A stretch of 22,165 bases of DNA from Patescibacteria group bacterium (GTDB taxonomy: Bacteria; Patescibacteriota; Minisyncoccia; Phycocordibacterales; PALSA-1337): positions 1-22,165 of the forward strand of contig JAUPUH010000025.1 of the NCBI GenBank assembly GCA_030917665.1. Reading direction: 5' to 3'. Position numbers and translations under genes: made by a program. The stretch's first letter is position 1; each line of letters starts with the position of its first letter. The notes below the pieces were generated by a model. It ran no database searches. It saw only the letters and a program-made list of their open reading frames with translations, and was not told the origin of the DNA. Of this stretch, positions 7,817-14,605 are shown piece by piece.

Positions 7817-8222
7817 GGGGATGAAAGGCCTCGACAGTTGAGGTACTTCATATCACGCATCGTAGAGCTCCGTCACCTCTTTAAAATGACGGACCACGAT
7901 ATCTGCTACATCAGCATTATCAAAGGTAAAGTCAGCTGTGTCTCCATATTTTGGATCACATGACTTTGCTTTCGCTCCAGCTACGGCTTAAGCGACATTC
8001 AACACCTTGTGTCGGACAGGGTGCTTGGGTGATATAACCCCGACTAGGATCATGTTCGCTTCCCTGCTCATGACCCGAAACCTTGGGAATCGCTTACGTA
8101 TATTTTGTTTACTTTATAGTACGTAAGTTAAAAGAGGGCGACCTCGCTAAAGTTCTCTATACGATGTAGAAGCGGTATGGGATTTCATCTGCACGGCGGT
8201 TCGATTCCGCCCATCTCCACCA
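7817..8222 (+). ncRNA. ssrA: tmRNA (SsrA RNA)
   Basis: This 406-nt one-piece tmRNA rescues stalled ribosomes together with SmpB. The 5' end GGGGATG pairs with CATCTCC near the 3' end (one G-U), followed by an encoded ACCA. The T-arm GGCGG, TTCGATT, CCGCC and the conserved CCTCGACAG near the 5' end are present. The probable tag reading frame starts at GCT (7905) and runs 28 codons to TAA (7989-7991), encoding a peptide that ends FAFAPATA. The resume codon is inferred from the single open frame and is not certain. Pseudoknot-type pairing before the tag is visible as CCGTCA with TGACGG. A weak AACTG/CAGTT hairpin plus T-rich run (8253-8272) could end transcription. Confidence 0.96.
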
Positions 8223-8223
8223 T

Positions 8224-8252
8224 TTGACATTTATGTAAAAACATGCTACCTT
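8224..8252 (+). promoter_or_regulatory. Promoter of the 112-aa gene
   Basis: A perfect -35 TTGACA (8224-8229), a 17-nt spacer and an extended -10 TGC-TACCTT (8247-8252) start 2 nt after the tmRNA CCA. The predicted transcript begins near 8259 and has a leader of about 66 nt. Confidence 0.7.
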
Positions 8253-8315
8253 AACTGGCAGCAGTTTTGTTTAGGGTATTCCTGCCTAACCACAGGACGA
8301 AGGTGGAACGCCTTC
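8253..8315 (+). promoter_or_regulatory. Leader with three consecutive small hairpins
   Basis: Three small inverted repeats lie before the GTG start: AACTG/CAGTT (8253-8266), CCTG/CAGG (8281-8296) and GAAGG/CCTTC (8299-8315). The first lies around the predicted start site and may instead belong to the tmRNA 3' end. No known riboswitch was recognised. Confidence 0.35.
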
Positions 8316-8324
8316 TTTAACATC

Positions 8325-8663
8325 GTGAAAGAAATTCTTGAAACAGACACCAACGCCATGATTGCTGCTCTAAAAGAGCGCAAAAACGGAGGAAAGGTAG
8401 CGGATGTTTACGGAATCACTCAACCCGGCCGCGAGCAACCGATCAATAATTGGGAATCTCCAACCGTCCAATCAGTTCAATTCTTCGAAAAGGATGGCGG
8501 GGCAACGGTCTCCACGGCTTTAGCGGCCAGCATTGCTTTGATTGAGGTGCACACAAGATTCGGGAATGCAGTCTGGGTCCGCGGTGGCAACGAAAAACTT
8601 CTCGCCGACGATCGCTGGTCCCAACACTTTCGCATTCGTCGTTTACAAATCTTCTCATCATAA
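8325..8663 (+). CDS. Unrecognised 112-aa protein
   Basis: I do not recognise this small soluble protein. The N-terminal third is helical and charged (MKEILETDTNAMIAALKERK). The rest alternates short hydrophobic and polar stretches (VQSVQFFEKDGGATVSTALA, ALIEVHTRFGNAVWVRGG), suggesting a small alpha/beta domain. No signal peptide or membrane segment is seen. The GTG at 8325 is the first usable start in the frame and no Shine-Dalgarno precedes it at a normal distance. The gene is monocistronic with its own strong promoter and terminator, inserted between tmRNA and the next gene. Its codon use is more GC-balanced than core neighbours, which fits an accessory gene. Confidence 0.65.
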   Translation: MKEILETDTNAMIAALKERKNGGKVADVYGITQPGREQPINNWESPTVQSVQFFEKDGGATVSTALAASIALIEVHTRFGNAVWVRGGNEKLLADDRWSQHFRIRRLQIFSS

Positions 8664-8668
8664 TCTGA

Positions 8669-8718
8669 AGACCTTCATGAGATCGACCTTCACCGGCTTT
8701 CTCACGAAGGTCTTTCTC
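8669..8718 (+). terminator. Intrinsic terminator of the 112-aa gene
   Basis: Arms 8669-8681 and 8701-8713 pair over 13 positions with one mismatch around a 19-nt loop, followed by a T-rich run (TTCTCTTTT). The loop contains a second copy of GACCTTCA. Confidence 0.75.
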
Positions 8719-8789
8719 TTTTGTGAATAACCACGCAGTCCCACAAAGATTTCCATGTTACTATTTAATTAAATTAATCATTATATTTT

Positions 8790-10469
8790 ATGGTAAATCC
8801 AGAACTACTTAAGTACGTGCGGGATCAATTGGCTCAAGGGGTTCCGAAGGAAAGTATCAGACTCGGCTTGATATCGTCTGGTGGTTGGAATGAATCCGAC
8901 ATTAATGAAGCTTTCACAGTATCCGATCCAACACCTACAACCGCCGCTCCCCAACCAATCCCCCAAGCCCAGCCTATGCGTACATTTCAAGTGCAGGAAG
9001 TCCGACATAAAAATCATTTTTTTATAAAATTAATCCTTAGAATAGTTTTACTTATTGTTCTCCTCGCAGGAAGCGCGTATATCGCCCTCGCCTTTATCCT
9101 CAACCCAGAGACAGCTGTATCAAATGCGGTAGGAAAAATGAAAACGACAGAAAGACTCCATTCAGATATTCGAGTTGATTTAGTATCTGAAAAGGATACT
9201 GCAAATACCGCATCTTTGAGTGTAGTAACGGATGCCGATCGTGGCTTCGGTGACGTGAAGCTTCAGACCCTCATCTCTCTTTCATATCCGATGTTTTCCG
9301 GAAAGGTTGAGCTGCGTGTGGTTGATGACATGATTTTTATAAAGGCATTAAGCCTTCCTCCCGCATTCAGTGCCTATTCCCAATTAATCGGCGACGGTTG
9401 GTACTCGATCTCTTTTGATTCAATTAAGAAGGCTGCTACAGACTATGCCTCTTCAGCAGAAATATCTACAACAGGTTTCTCAAATCTTGATAATGCTTAC
9501 AAACTACTTATGGACTCGGGTATTATTTCTGAAATGAAATTCTCCGGAATATCGAAGATTGATTCTGGTTTTGTGCGCACGTACACACTCGAAATAAATA
9601 AAAATGCCTTTCTTAACAGCGTTGACGAAGTCGGCGATGTTGTCGGTACAGAAAATCCTTATGCAGCAATGGGAAAATCACTCTTAAGCGCCCTTTCAAT
9701 CGAACCTATAACCGTTTCAACAAGCTTGATTACTGGATCCTTAAGAGAGGTTAAATTCAGTGTTGGATCAGAAACAGTAGCCATGCGTGTAAATGTAGTT
9801 ATGGGATACGACGACACTATCGATGAAATCATCGTTGAAAAACCAGAATCAGCCACTTCATTGGACACCTATCTTTCAGATTATCTCGATAAACCAAAAA
9901 CCAACTCCACCCAATCCACATCAGATACAGATCTGTGGGTTGTCTATGACAAAATGACTGACGCAGTAAAAAATGTTGATGTTGATGCATACAACAAGGT
10001 GGTCTACGAGCCAATACCGGCCGAAGAAGTATCAATGTTCAAACAATCCGCATCAATGTTTTATCCTATGCTGCAAATTAAAAAAGAAGATTATGTAAAT
10101 AAATGGCAGGATGCGAAGCAAGCTATTTATTCAACCGAACTCAAGGAACTCAACAATTCAACGACATACGGTTACTCACTGAGTTCTGTTAGCTTCATTA
10201 ATGACAAGGGGGCTTGGAAGGTGCTTTCCGAATCAAGCATGAACAGTATGAGTACTCCAAAGAACGCAGTTGGTAAAACAGGCGCACAAATACAAGCTGA
10301 ATTGCGAGAAGCAATGGCAGATACTGATGAGGACGGAGTGACGGATCAGAAAGAGTTATGTGCAGGATCGCAAGCATCAAATAAAAATTGTAAAAAGACT
10401 GATCCAAAGAAAAGAGATACAAATGGTGATGGAATCTGGGATGGGATCGAAGCATATATAAATAGATAA
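8790..10469 (+). CDS. Single-pass membrane protein with C-terminal DxDxDG calcium-type loops
   Basis: This 559-aa protein has four parts. Residues 1-43 form a small helical module (ending GGWNESDINEAF) that resembles UBA-like or SHOCT-like helical hairpins and should be cytosolic. Residues 45-65 are Pro/Ala/Gln-rich and flexible. A membrane segment lies at about 79-104. A large extracytoplasmic domain of about 400 residues has no motif I recognise. The C-terminus has two DxDxDG-type loops, DTDEDGVTD (511-519) and DTNGDGIWD (543-551), of the thrombospondin-3/dockerin-like calcium-binding type, with two cysteines between them that could form a disulfide. It likely displays a domain on the cell surface. 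The phosphodiesterase gene follows 19 nt downstream, so the two may be co-transcribed. Confidence 0.8.
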   Translation: MVNPELLKYVRDQLAQGVPKESIRLGLISSGGWNESDINEAFTVSDPTPTTAAPQPIPQAQPMRTFQVQEVRHKNHFFIKLILRIVLLIVLLAGSAYIALAFILNPETAVSNAVGKMKTTERLHSDIRVDLVSEKDTANTASLSVVTDADRGFGDVKLQTLISLSYPMFSGKVELRVVDDMIFIKALSLPPAFSAYSQLIGDGWYSISFDSIKKAATDYASSAEISTTGFSNLDNAYKLLMDSGIISEMKFSGISKIDSGFVRTYTLEINKNAFLNSVDEVGDVVGTENPYAAMGKSLLSALSIEPITVSTSLITGSLREVKFSVGSETVAMRVNVVMGYDDTIDEIIVEKPESATSLDTYLSDYLDKPKTNSTQSTSDTDLWVVYDKMTDAVKNVDVDAYNKVVYEPIPAEEVSMFKQSASMFYPMLQIKKEDYVNKWQDAKQAIYSTELKELNNSTTYGYSLSSVSFINDKGAWKVLSESSMNSMSTPKNAVGKTGAQIQAELREAMADTDEDGVTDQKELCAGSQASNKNCKKTDPKKRDTNGDGIWDGIEAYINR

Positions 10470-10488
10470 CTATCACCAAAAGCAATTC

Positions 10489-11427
10489 ATGATTCGAAAA
10501 TCATTATTATCACTACTATTGATTGCAATCATTATTATTGGTGCGCTTATTATTTTTATAGCAAAAGACACTCGACAATTCATCCTCATTGGCGTCGACG
10601 GAATGCAATATGATCATTTTACTACGATGCTTTCAACAGGAAAATTACCGAATTATCAAAGACTCATAGACAATGGAGGGATAGCAACAAGCGCTCAGAT
10701 TGCTGGACATATCGAAACCTCAACAGCACCAGGAAATGCAGAGATCTTCACAGGACTTCCTTCTTCTATCACAACAATAACAGACAATTCGTGCGGAAAG
10801 AGTATTCCAGAAGGACTTACAGTCTTTGAGAGACTCTATGGGGGTGATTCGAGCATTGCGCTTGGCTTAATCTACGGAAAAAATACATGCTATGTTCCTC
10901 AGAGTCTTCTTGCGCACGCGAAACCTATCATCCCTTGGTGGTTTGATATGAATAACTTTTCTCCCAAGAGCTATATTTCACCTTCCTATGCAGACAGTAA
11001 GGATATATCATTAAAAGCGCTTGAATTTTTGAATTTAAATAAAAAGAATTCCTTTTTTCTAACTATTTACTATGGCGTTCCTGATGCAGCGGGCCATACC
11101 TATGGAGAAAATTCAACACAATATGACGAGGCGCTCATAAATACCGATCAAGCACTGGGGATACTTCTCGATTGGATGAAAGAAAACGATAGTAAGATTT
11201 CAATGATTATTACTTCTGACCATGGATGGAATGAAGGCACAACAGAACATTCACAAAACACCACGAACACGCGGACAATTCCCTTATTGAGCAATGATCC
11301 ATCAATCATCTCGTCCCCATCCACTAAGTATCAATGTTCGATCGTCCCGACCCTTTATAAATATTTTAAAATCAAAAGTTCAATCTACACGGATATAACA
11401 AATACTGGTTGTTTCTCAATGTACTAG
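10489..11427 (+). CDS. Membrane-anchored alkaline-phosphatase-superfamily phosphodiesterase
   Basis: This 312-aa protein has an N-terminal uncleaved signal anchor (about residues 5-24) and then a type I phosphodiesterase/nucleotide pyrophosphatase-like domain. Metal and catalytic residues are visible in order: D37 in GVDGMQ, the likely nucleophile T79 in TSTAPGNAEIFTG, D199 and H203 in PDAAGHTYG, D244-H245 in TSDHGW, and H254 in TEHS. Enzymes of this family use two metal ions to hydrolyse phosphomonoesters or diesters, or transfer phospho-groups to surface glycans or lipids. The active site would face outside the membrane. It is shorter than typical NPP enzymes but has all core metal ligands. 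The substrate cannot be assigned. The upstream neighbour is also membrane-anchored. Confidence 0.88.
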   Translation: MIRKSLLSLLLIAIIIIGALIIFIAKDTRQFILIGVDGMQYDHFTTMLSTGKLPNYQRLIDNGGIATSAQIAGHIETSTAPGNAEIFTGLPSSITTITDNSCGKSIPEGLTVFERLYGGDSSIALGLIYGKNTCYVPQSLLAHAKPIIPWWFDMNNFSPKSYISPSYADSKDISLKALEFLNLNKKNSFFLTIYYGVPDAAGHTYGENSTQYDEALINTDQALGILLDWMKENDSKISMIITSDHGWNEGTTEHSQNTTNTRTIPLLSNDPSIISSPSTKYQCSIVPTLYKYFKIKSSIYTDITNTGCFSMY

Positions 11428-11453
11428 GCAACGCAGGCCTTATTTGGGGTCTA

Positions 11454-11483
11454 TTGACATTTGTGTATATTATATGCTATAAT
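11454..11483 (+). promoter_or_regulatory. Near-consensus promoter of the receiver-like gene
   Basis: TTGACA (11454-11459), an 18-nt spacer and TATAAT (11478-11483) with the extended -10 TGC. It is the strongest promoter match in the window. The predicted leader is about 34 nt. Confidence 0.85.
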
Positions 11484-11523
11484 ATACACAGCGTCCCAAA
11501 ACTAAACCCCAGAAAGCTCATTT

Positions 11524-11865
11524 ATGAAAAAAATACTGTTAGTTGTCCGAGATATCGGCCTGGCGGAAAAACTCTACCAGACGTGTCGCAAGGCCCAAGG
11601 CGGCCCCATCGAACCGGTACATGCAACATCCCTCGCAGGCGGCTTCTGCCAACTTGAGGAAGATACATTCGAGATCATCGTCTGTCATACCAACTTGGAT
11701 GACGGTAACGGGCTCGATCTTATGAAAAAAGTCCGGACGACAAGTCCCAAGACCCGTATCATTGGAATCACTCCGGACAGCGATATGCGCAGCCTCATGG
11801 TTTCTCATTGTGACTGCGTTGCAAGCCCCAAGACGGCCGCCGCAGAACTTGCGAAATGCATCTAG
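11524..11865 (+). CDS. Stand-alone degenerate receiver (pseudo-receiver) domain protein
   Basis: This 113-aa protein fits a single response-regulator receiver fold. It has beta-1 KKILLVVRD, beta-3 with IIVCHTNLDDGNGLDL, beta-4 RIIGITPDSD and a beta-5 region CVASPKTAAAEL. Aligned with canonical receivers, the phosphoacceptor Asp position carries His55, and the acidic pair after beta-1 is R9-D10. The Thr83 and Lys103 positions seem retained. It should therefore not be phosphorylated in the normal way and may act as a protein-binding module. There is no output domain or adjacent kinase. The gene is monocistronic, with a near-consensus promoter and a strong terminator, and is relatively GC-balanced. 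Fold assignment rests on pattern only. Confidence 0.7.
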   Translation: MKKILLVVRDIGLAEKLYQTCRKAQGGPIEPVHATSLAGGFCQLEEDTFEIIVCHTNLDDGNGLDLMKKVRTTSPKTRIIGITPDSDMRSLMVSHCDCVASPKTAAAELAKCI

Positions 11866-11891
11866 CGCCTGACTCTTCAATTTTTCAGGCA

Positions 11892-11922
11892 AAACCCGAA
11901 CTGTAATAGTTCGGGTTTCTTC
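11892..11922 (+). terminator. Intrinsic terminator of the receiver-like gene (probably bidirectional)
   Basis: A perfect 11-bp stem (11892-11902 with 11908-11918), a 5-nt loop and a T-rich tail. On the minus strand the same hairpin could also end the 46-aa gene. Confidence 0.9.
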
Positions 11923-11932
11923 TTATCTATTT

Positions 11933-12073
11933 TTATTTTTTGCCTTTATCCCCTCCCTTATCTCCCCCTTTCTTGTCGTCCTTCTTTTTTGAAGAATTAT
12001 GTGGACCGAAGAATATAAAACCAAAAACAATAGCCACCACAACAAATATCAAATTTTCGAAAAGATTTTCCAT
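11933..12073 (-). CDS. 46-aa membrane microprotein with Lys/Gly/Asp tail
   Basis: This short frame on the minus strand starts at the ATG at 12073 and ends with TAA. Residues 1-7 are polar, residues 8-23 form one hydrophobic helix (IFVVVAIVFGFIFFG), and from residue 25 the chain is almost only Lys, Asp and Gly (a KKKDDKKGGDKGG-type tail). This is typical of a single-pass small membrane protein with a charged cytosolic tail; no specific function is recognised. A good promoter (TTGGAA, 17 nt, TACAAT) lies immediately upstream and predicts transcription starting at or within about 1-2 nt of the ATG, so the mRNA would be leaderless. A hairpin terminator lies just beyond its stop. The promoter, membrane helix and terminator together make it a likely real gene. 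Confidence 0.65.
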   Translation of the reverse strand: MENLFENLIFVVVAIVFGFIFFGPHNSSKKKDDKKGGDKGGDKGKK

Positions 12074-12080
12074 GTCATAT

Positions 12081-12109
12081 ATTGTAACCTCAATCAGTCA
12101 TGATTCCAA
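12081..12109 (-). promoter_or_regulatory. Promoter of the 46-aa gene
   Basis: On the minus strand TTGGAA (12104-12109), a 17-nt spacer and TACAAT (12081-12086). The -10 box ends 7 nt before the ATG at 12073. Confidence 0.6.
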
Positions 12110-12125
12110 ATATACATCTGGATGG

Positions 12126-12154
12126 TTGACAAGATTAAATAAATAGGTTAAGAT
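12126..12154 (+). promoter_or_regulatory. Promoter of the 121-aa gene
   Basis: TTGACA (12126-12131), a 17-nt spacer and TAAGAT (12149-12154). The predicted transcript starts near 12161 and carries a leader of about 95 nt with hairpins GCAGC/GCTGC (12170-12182) and TGGCA/TGCCA (12202-12215). The promoter is divergent from that of the 46-aa gene, with the two -35 boxes 16 bp apart. Confidence 0.6.
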
Positions 12155-12255
12155 TCCCAGTCGAAGTCCGCAGCTTTGCTGCATGTTCTTTCGCTCTCCT
12201 TTGGCACGGATGCCACTGGAAAGTACACAACTGGAAACCCAAACGGATACACAAA

Positions 12256-12621
12256 ATGGTAACAACGACAGAAACTATGAGCATCCCAACAATCATGATC
12301 GGATGCGTAACCTCTCCCGCCGGCACAAACGAGCTTAACATCACCCTCCAACACAACGGTCAGCTTCGCTTTAGCAAGCCCGGACCGCGAGGGAGTCATG
12401 ATGCTATATGTACCAGCGTTTACGGCACACTTGGTCAAATCATGGGTGTGCTCTTGGAAATCGGCTCCACGGAATTAAATGTCCTCAACGGAACGCATTT
12501 GTTTGAAGGCCGCATGGCTGCACCCTGCGAACCGATTCCCGAAGACATCTTCCACGAATTTACCGGCAGGCTCAGGTTATTTATTGAAAGATTCCTGGCC
12601 ACCGCCGTCCCAACCACTTAA
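12256..12621 (+). CDS. Unrecognised 121-aa protein
   Basis: I do not recognise this protein. It is a small soluble protein with strand-like stretches (IPTIMIGCVTS, NELNITLQHNGQLRFS) and a C-terminal helix (EFTGRLRLFIERFLATAV). No catalytic motif, signal peptide or membrane helix is evident. The ATG at 12256 is preceded by CACAAA and no clear Shine-Dalgarno; in-frame ATGs at residues 8 and 14 are alternatives. Like the genes at 6616, 8325, 11524 and 15057 it is monocistronic, with a TTGACA promoter, a relatively long hairpin-containing leader and its own terminator. Its codons are more GC-balanced than those of the core genes. Confidence 0.6.
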   Translation: MVTTTETMSIPTIMIGCVTSPAGTNELNITLQHNGQLRFSKPGPRGSHDAICTSVYGTLGQIMGVLLEIGSTELNVLNGTHLFEGRMAAPCEPIPEDIFHEFTGRLRLFIERFLATAVPTT

Positions 12622-12641
12622 TCCGCTTTCGTTTTCAGATC

Positions 12642-12680
12642 GCCGCCACCTTCGCAAGAACGTGTGCGGCTTTCCTTTTA
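12642..12680 (+). terminator. Probable terminator of the 121-aa gene
   Basis: GCCGC (12642-12646) pairs with GCGGC (12666-12670), with further imperfect inner pairing, and is followed by a T/C-rich run. The stem is imperfect. Confidence 0.5.
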
Positions 12681-12704
12681 TCTTCCCTTTTACCTTGTTT
12701 GAGC

Positions 12705-12710
12705 TATACT
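12705..12710 (+). promoter_or_regulatory. -10 box close to the PLD-like gene start
   Basis: TATACT ends 10 nt before the ATG at 12721, predicting a leader of only a few nucleotides. The GTG at 12712 would lie upstream of the likely start site, which argues for the ATG as start. The -35 is poor. Confidence 0.45.
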
Positions 12711-12720
12711 AGTGAGGCTT

Positions 12721-13806
12721 ATGACAACTCAAAAGACGAATTGGAAGATGTACACCACAAACGAGGAGGGTTGGGCTGCAATGATTGAAGCCTGTGAATC
12801 CGCAACTGTGAGTGTCGACCTCGAACAATTCATTTTTGTTACAAATGACATCGGAAAGAAATTCATAGACGTCTGCGCGCGCAAGGCACAGCAAGGAGTG
12901 AAAGTGCGCTTCCTCTGGGACGCTGCAGGAAGTTTCAGTTTCTTCGGCTCAGCGATTGCTCAGGAGTTAAAGCATAAAGGTATTGAACTTATATTCTTCA
13001 AGACGCTTTTCCCAAGCTTTTTCAAAGCACATGATTATCGTTCATGGTATTTTCGAAATCATCGAAGAACGCTCGTAATCGACACAAAGACAGCATTTAC
13101 GGGGAGTATCTGCGTCTCTGACAAGATGATCAGTTGGCGAGACACTGTTGTACGTGTCGAAGGTCCAGTTGTAAAGGATATGCAAAGTGCTTTTGAAAGA
13201 ATGTGGGATAGGGCTCTTGGCAAGAAATTACCTAAAATACTCAAAGAAAAGCACAGCGACCGTGAGTTCAAATACGTCACAAACAATCCCCTACCTCGCC
13301 GACGCAGGCTCTACAAGCACATCATTGATGCTATCCACCATGCACAGAAGTATATATACATAACGACGCCCTACTTCGTACCGACACGCCAACTTTCACG
13401 TGCCTTGCGTCTCGCTGCCCATCGAGGAATCGATGTGAGAATCATTATGCCGGAATGGACTGACCATCCTCTCGTCGACTTATGCGCTCGAACCTTTTTC
13501 ACAAAATTACTTGAGTCTGGAGTAAAAATATACTTTTACCGAGAAGAAATGCTTCACAGCAAGACTGTTGTGATAGATGGCGGTTGGGCTACTGTGGGCA
13601 CCTTGAATTTCGATAATGTTAGCCTTCTTTATAACTTCGAGGCAAATCTTGTAAGCACAAATGCTGAATTTGCGACCGAAGTTTATCATCATTTCATTGA
13701 AGATATATCAAACTCACAGGAGGTCACTTTCAAAGACTGGAAGCGACGATATTGGGTAGAGAAATTTGCTGGATTCTTCATTAGATTCGTCCGTGACTTC
13801 CTCTAA
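12721..13806 (+). CDS. Phospholipase D / cardiolipin synthase-like protein
   Basis: This 361-aa protein (from the ATG at 12721) has two PLD half-sites. The second is canonical, HSKTVVID (H279, K281, D286) followed by GWATVGTLNFD. The first reads HRRTLVID (H114, R116, D121) followed by TAFTGS, so the usual Lys of HxKx4D is Arg. Order and spacing match bacterial cardiolipin synthases, which join two phosphatidylglycerols, but the usual N-terminal membrane segments are absent. The amphipathic, aromatic C-terminus (AGFFIRFVRDFL) could bind the membrane. It may make cardiolipin-like lipid or be another phosphatidyltransferase. The gene ends just before the infC promoter and is read in the same direction. 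Confidence 0.88.
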   Translation: MTTQKTNWKMYTTNEEGWAAMIEACESATVSVDLEQFIFVTNDIGKKFIDVCARKAQQGVKVRFLWDAAGSFSFFGSAIAQELKHKGIELIFFKTLFPSFFKAHDYRSWYFRNHRRTLVIDTKTAFTGSICVSDKMISWRDTVVRVEGPVVKDMQSAFERMWDRALGKKLPKILKEKHSDREFKYVTNNPLPRRRRLYKHIIDAIHHAQKYIYITTPYFVPTRQLSRALRLAAHRGIDVRIIMPEWTDHPLVDLCARTFFTKLLESGVKIYFYREEMLHSKTVVIDGGWATVGTLNFDNVSLLYNFEANLVSTNAEFATEVYHHFIEDISNSQEVTFKDWKRRYWVEKFAGFFIRFVRDFL

Positions 13807-13814
13807 GTCTAAAG

Positions 13815-13843
13815 TTGCCATTTCGCCAGAATAATGCTATAAA
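13815..13843 (+). promoter_or_regulatory. infC operon promoter
   Basis: TTGCCA (13815-13820), a 17-nt spacer and TATAAA (13838-13843) preceded by TGC. The predicted leader is about 14 nt before the TTG start of infC. Confidence 0.7.
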
Positions 13844-13863
13844 TACAGCACTAAATAACCACT

Positions 13864-14379
13864 TTGAGCACCCCCCGCGTACGCATCAATAACTTCATAA
13901 AAGCGCCTGAATTGCGCGTCATTACCGAGGACGGAGAAAATCTCGGGGTTATTACTCTTGCACAGGCAACGAAGGAAGCGCAGACCCGAGGCCTTGATTT
14001 AATTGAAATATCTCCAAATGCCGTCCCTCCTATTGCAAAAATCATGGATTATGGTAAATTTCAATACGACGAAAAGAAGAAGCAGAAGGTTGCAAAATCT
14101 CGCACTCAGACGTCGGATTTGAAGAATATTCAGGTCAAAATAGGCACCGGGGACCATGATTTGGAACTCAAAGCCAAAAAAGCCTCAGAATGGCTTGCAG
14201 AAGGTCATCGGGTCAAGATAGATCTCTATCTTGTCGGAAGATCGAAATATATGGATATCAATTTCCATAAAGAACGAATGGATCGTATCTTCAAATTGAT
14301 TACAACTGAATACAAGGTTGTAAGCCCACCGACAAAGGGTCTCAAAGGGTTGTCCGCGATAATCGAGAAAACAAAGTAA
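13864..14379 (+). CDS. infC: Translation initiation factor IF-3
   Basis: This 171-aa protein binds the 30S subunit, prevents premature 50S joining and proofreads start codon and initiator tRNA. The N-domain (RVRINNFIKAPELRVI, DLIEISPNAVPPIAKIMDYG) and the Lys-rich linker (YDEKKKQKVAK) are clear. The C-domain (IQVKIGTGDHDLELKAKKAS through PPTKGLKGLSAII) is complete. The frame begins at TTG, and the only other upstream codons before a stop are ATA, ACC and ACT, so the start is not ATG or GTG. Since IF-3 discriminates against such codons, this fits classic infC self-regulation (E. coli uses ATT). It heads the infC-rpmI-rplT operon. Confidence 0.97.
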   Translation: MSTPRVRINNFIKAPELRVITEDGENLGVITLAQATKEAQTRGLDLIEISPNAVPPIAKIMDYGKFQYDEKKKQKVAKSRTQTSDLKNIQVKIGTGDHDLELKAKKASEWLAEGHRVKIDLYLVGRSKYMDINFHKERMDRIFKLITTEYKVVSPPTKGLKGLSAIIEKTK

Positions 14380-14389
14380 AAAATTTAAC

Positions 14390-14575
14390 ATGAAAACAAA
14401 CAAATCATATCTAAAAAGACTCAAAGTGACGAAGAACGGCAAGATTCTTGCGCGTGCAAAGGGTCAAAATCACTTCAACTCAAAGGAGAGCCGACGAGCT
14501 CAACTCGCAAAGAAGCGCTCAATGCCCTTCCATATGACAGCAAAGGAGAAGAGTCGTTTTTTGATCAACGCATAG
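14390..14575 (+). CDS. rpmI: 50S ribosomal protein L35
   Basis: This 61-aa very basic protein lies between infC and rplT, the usual position. The run MKTNKSYLKRLKVTKNGKIL, followed by HFNSKESRRAQLAKKR, matches bL35. It begins 10 nt after infC and ends about 30 nt before rplT. It is a component of the large ribosomal subunit near the exit-tunnel side. Length is normal for the family. Confidence 0.96.
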   Translation: MKTNKSYLKRLKVTKNGKILARAKGQNHFNSKESRRAQLAKKRSMPFHMTAKEKSRFLINA

Positions 14576-14605
14576 ATATCATTTTAAAGTAATAACAAAA
14601 ATACC

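Noticed and set aside
11431..11451. Shared TTTGGGGTCT with the SGNH gene terminator (about 15022-15031, minus strand) as a repeat family
   Set aside because: Only ten bases in common with no extended similarity; likely chance.
12148..12438. 96-codon minus-strand frame across the 121-aa gene and its leader
   Set aside because: It is opposite a gene with a matching promoter and terminator, and has no promoter or start signal of its own.
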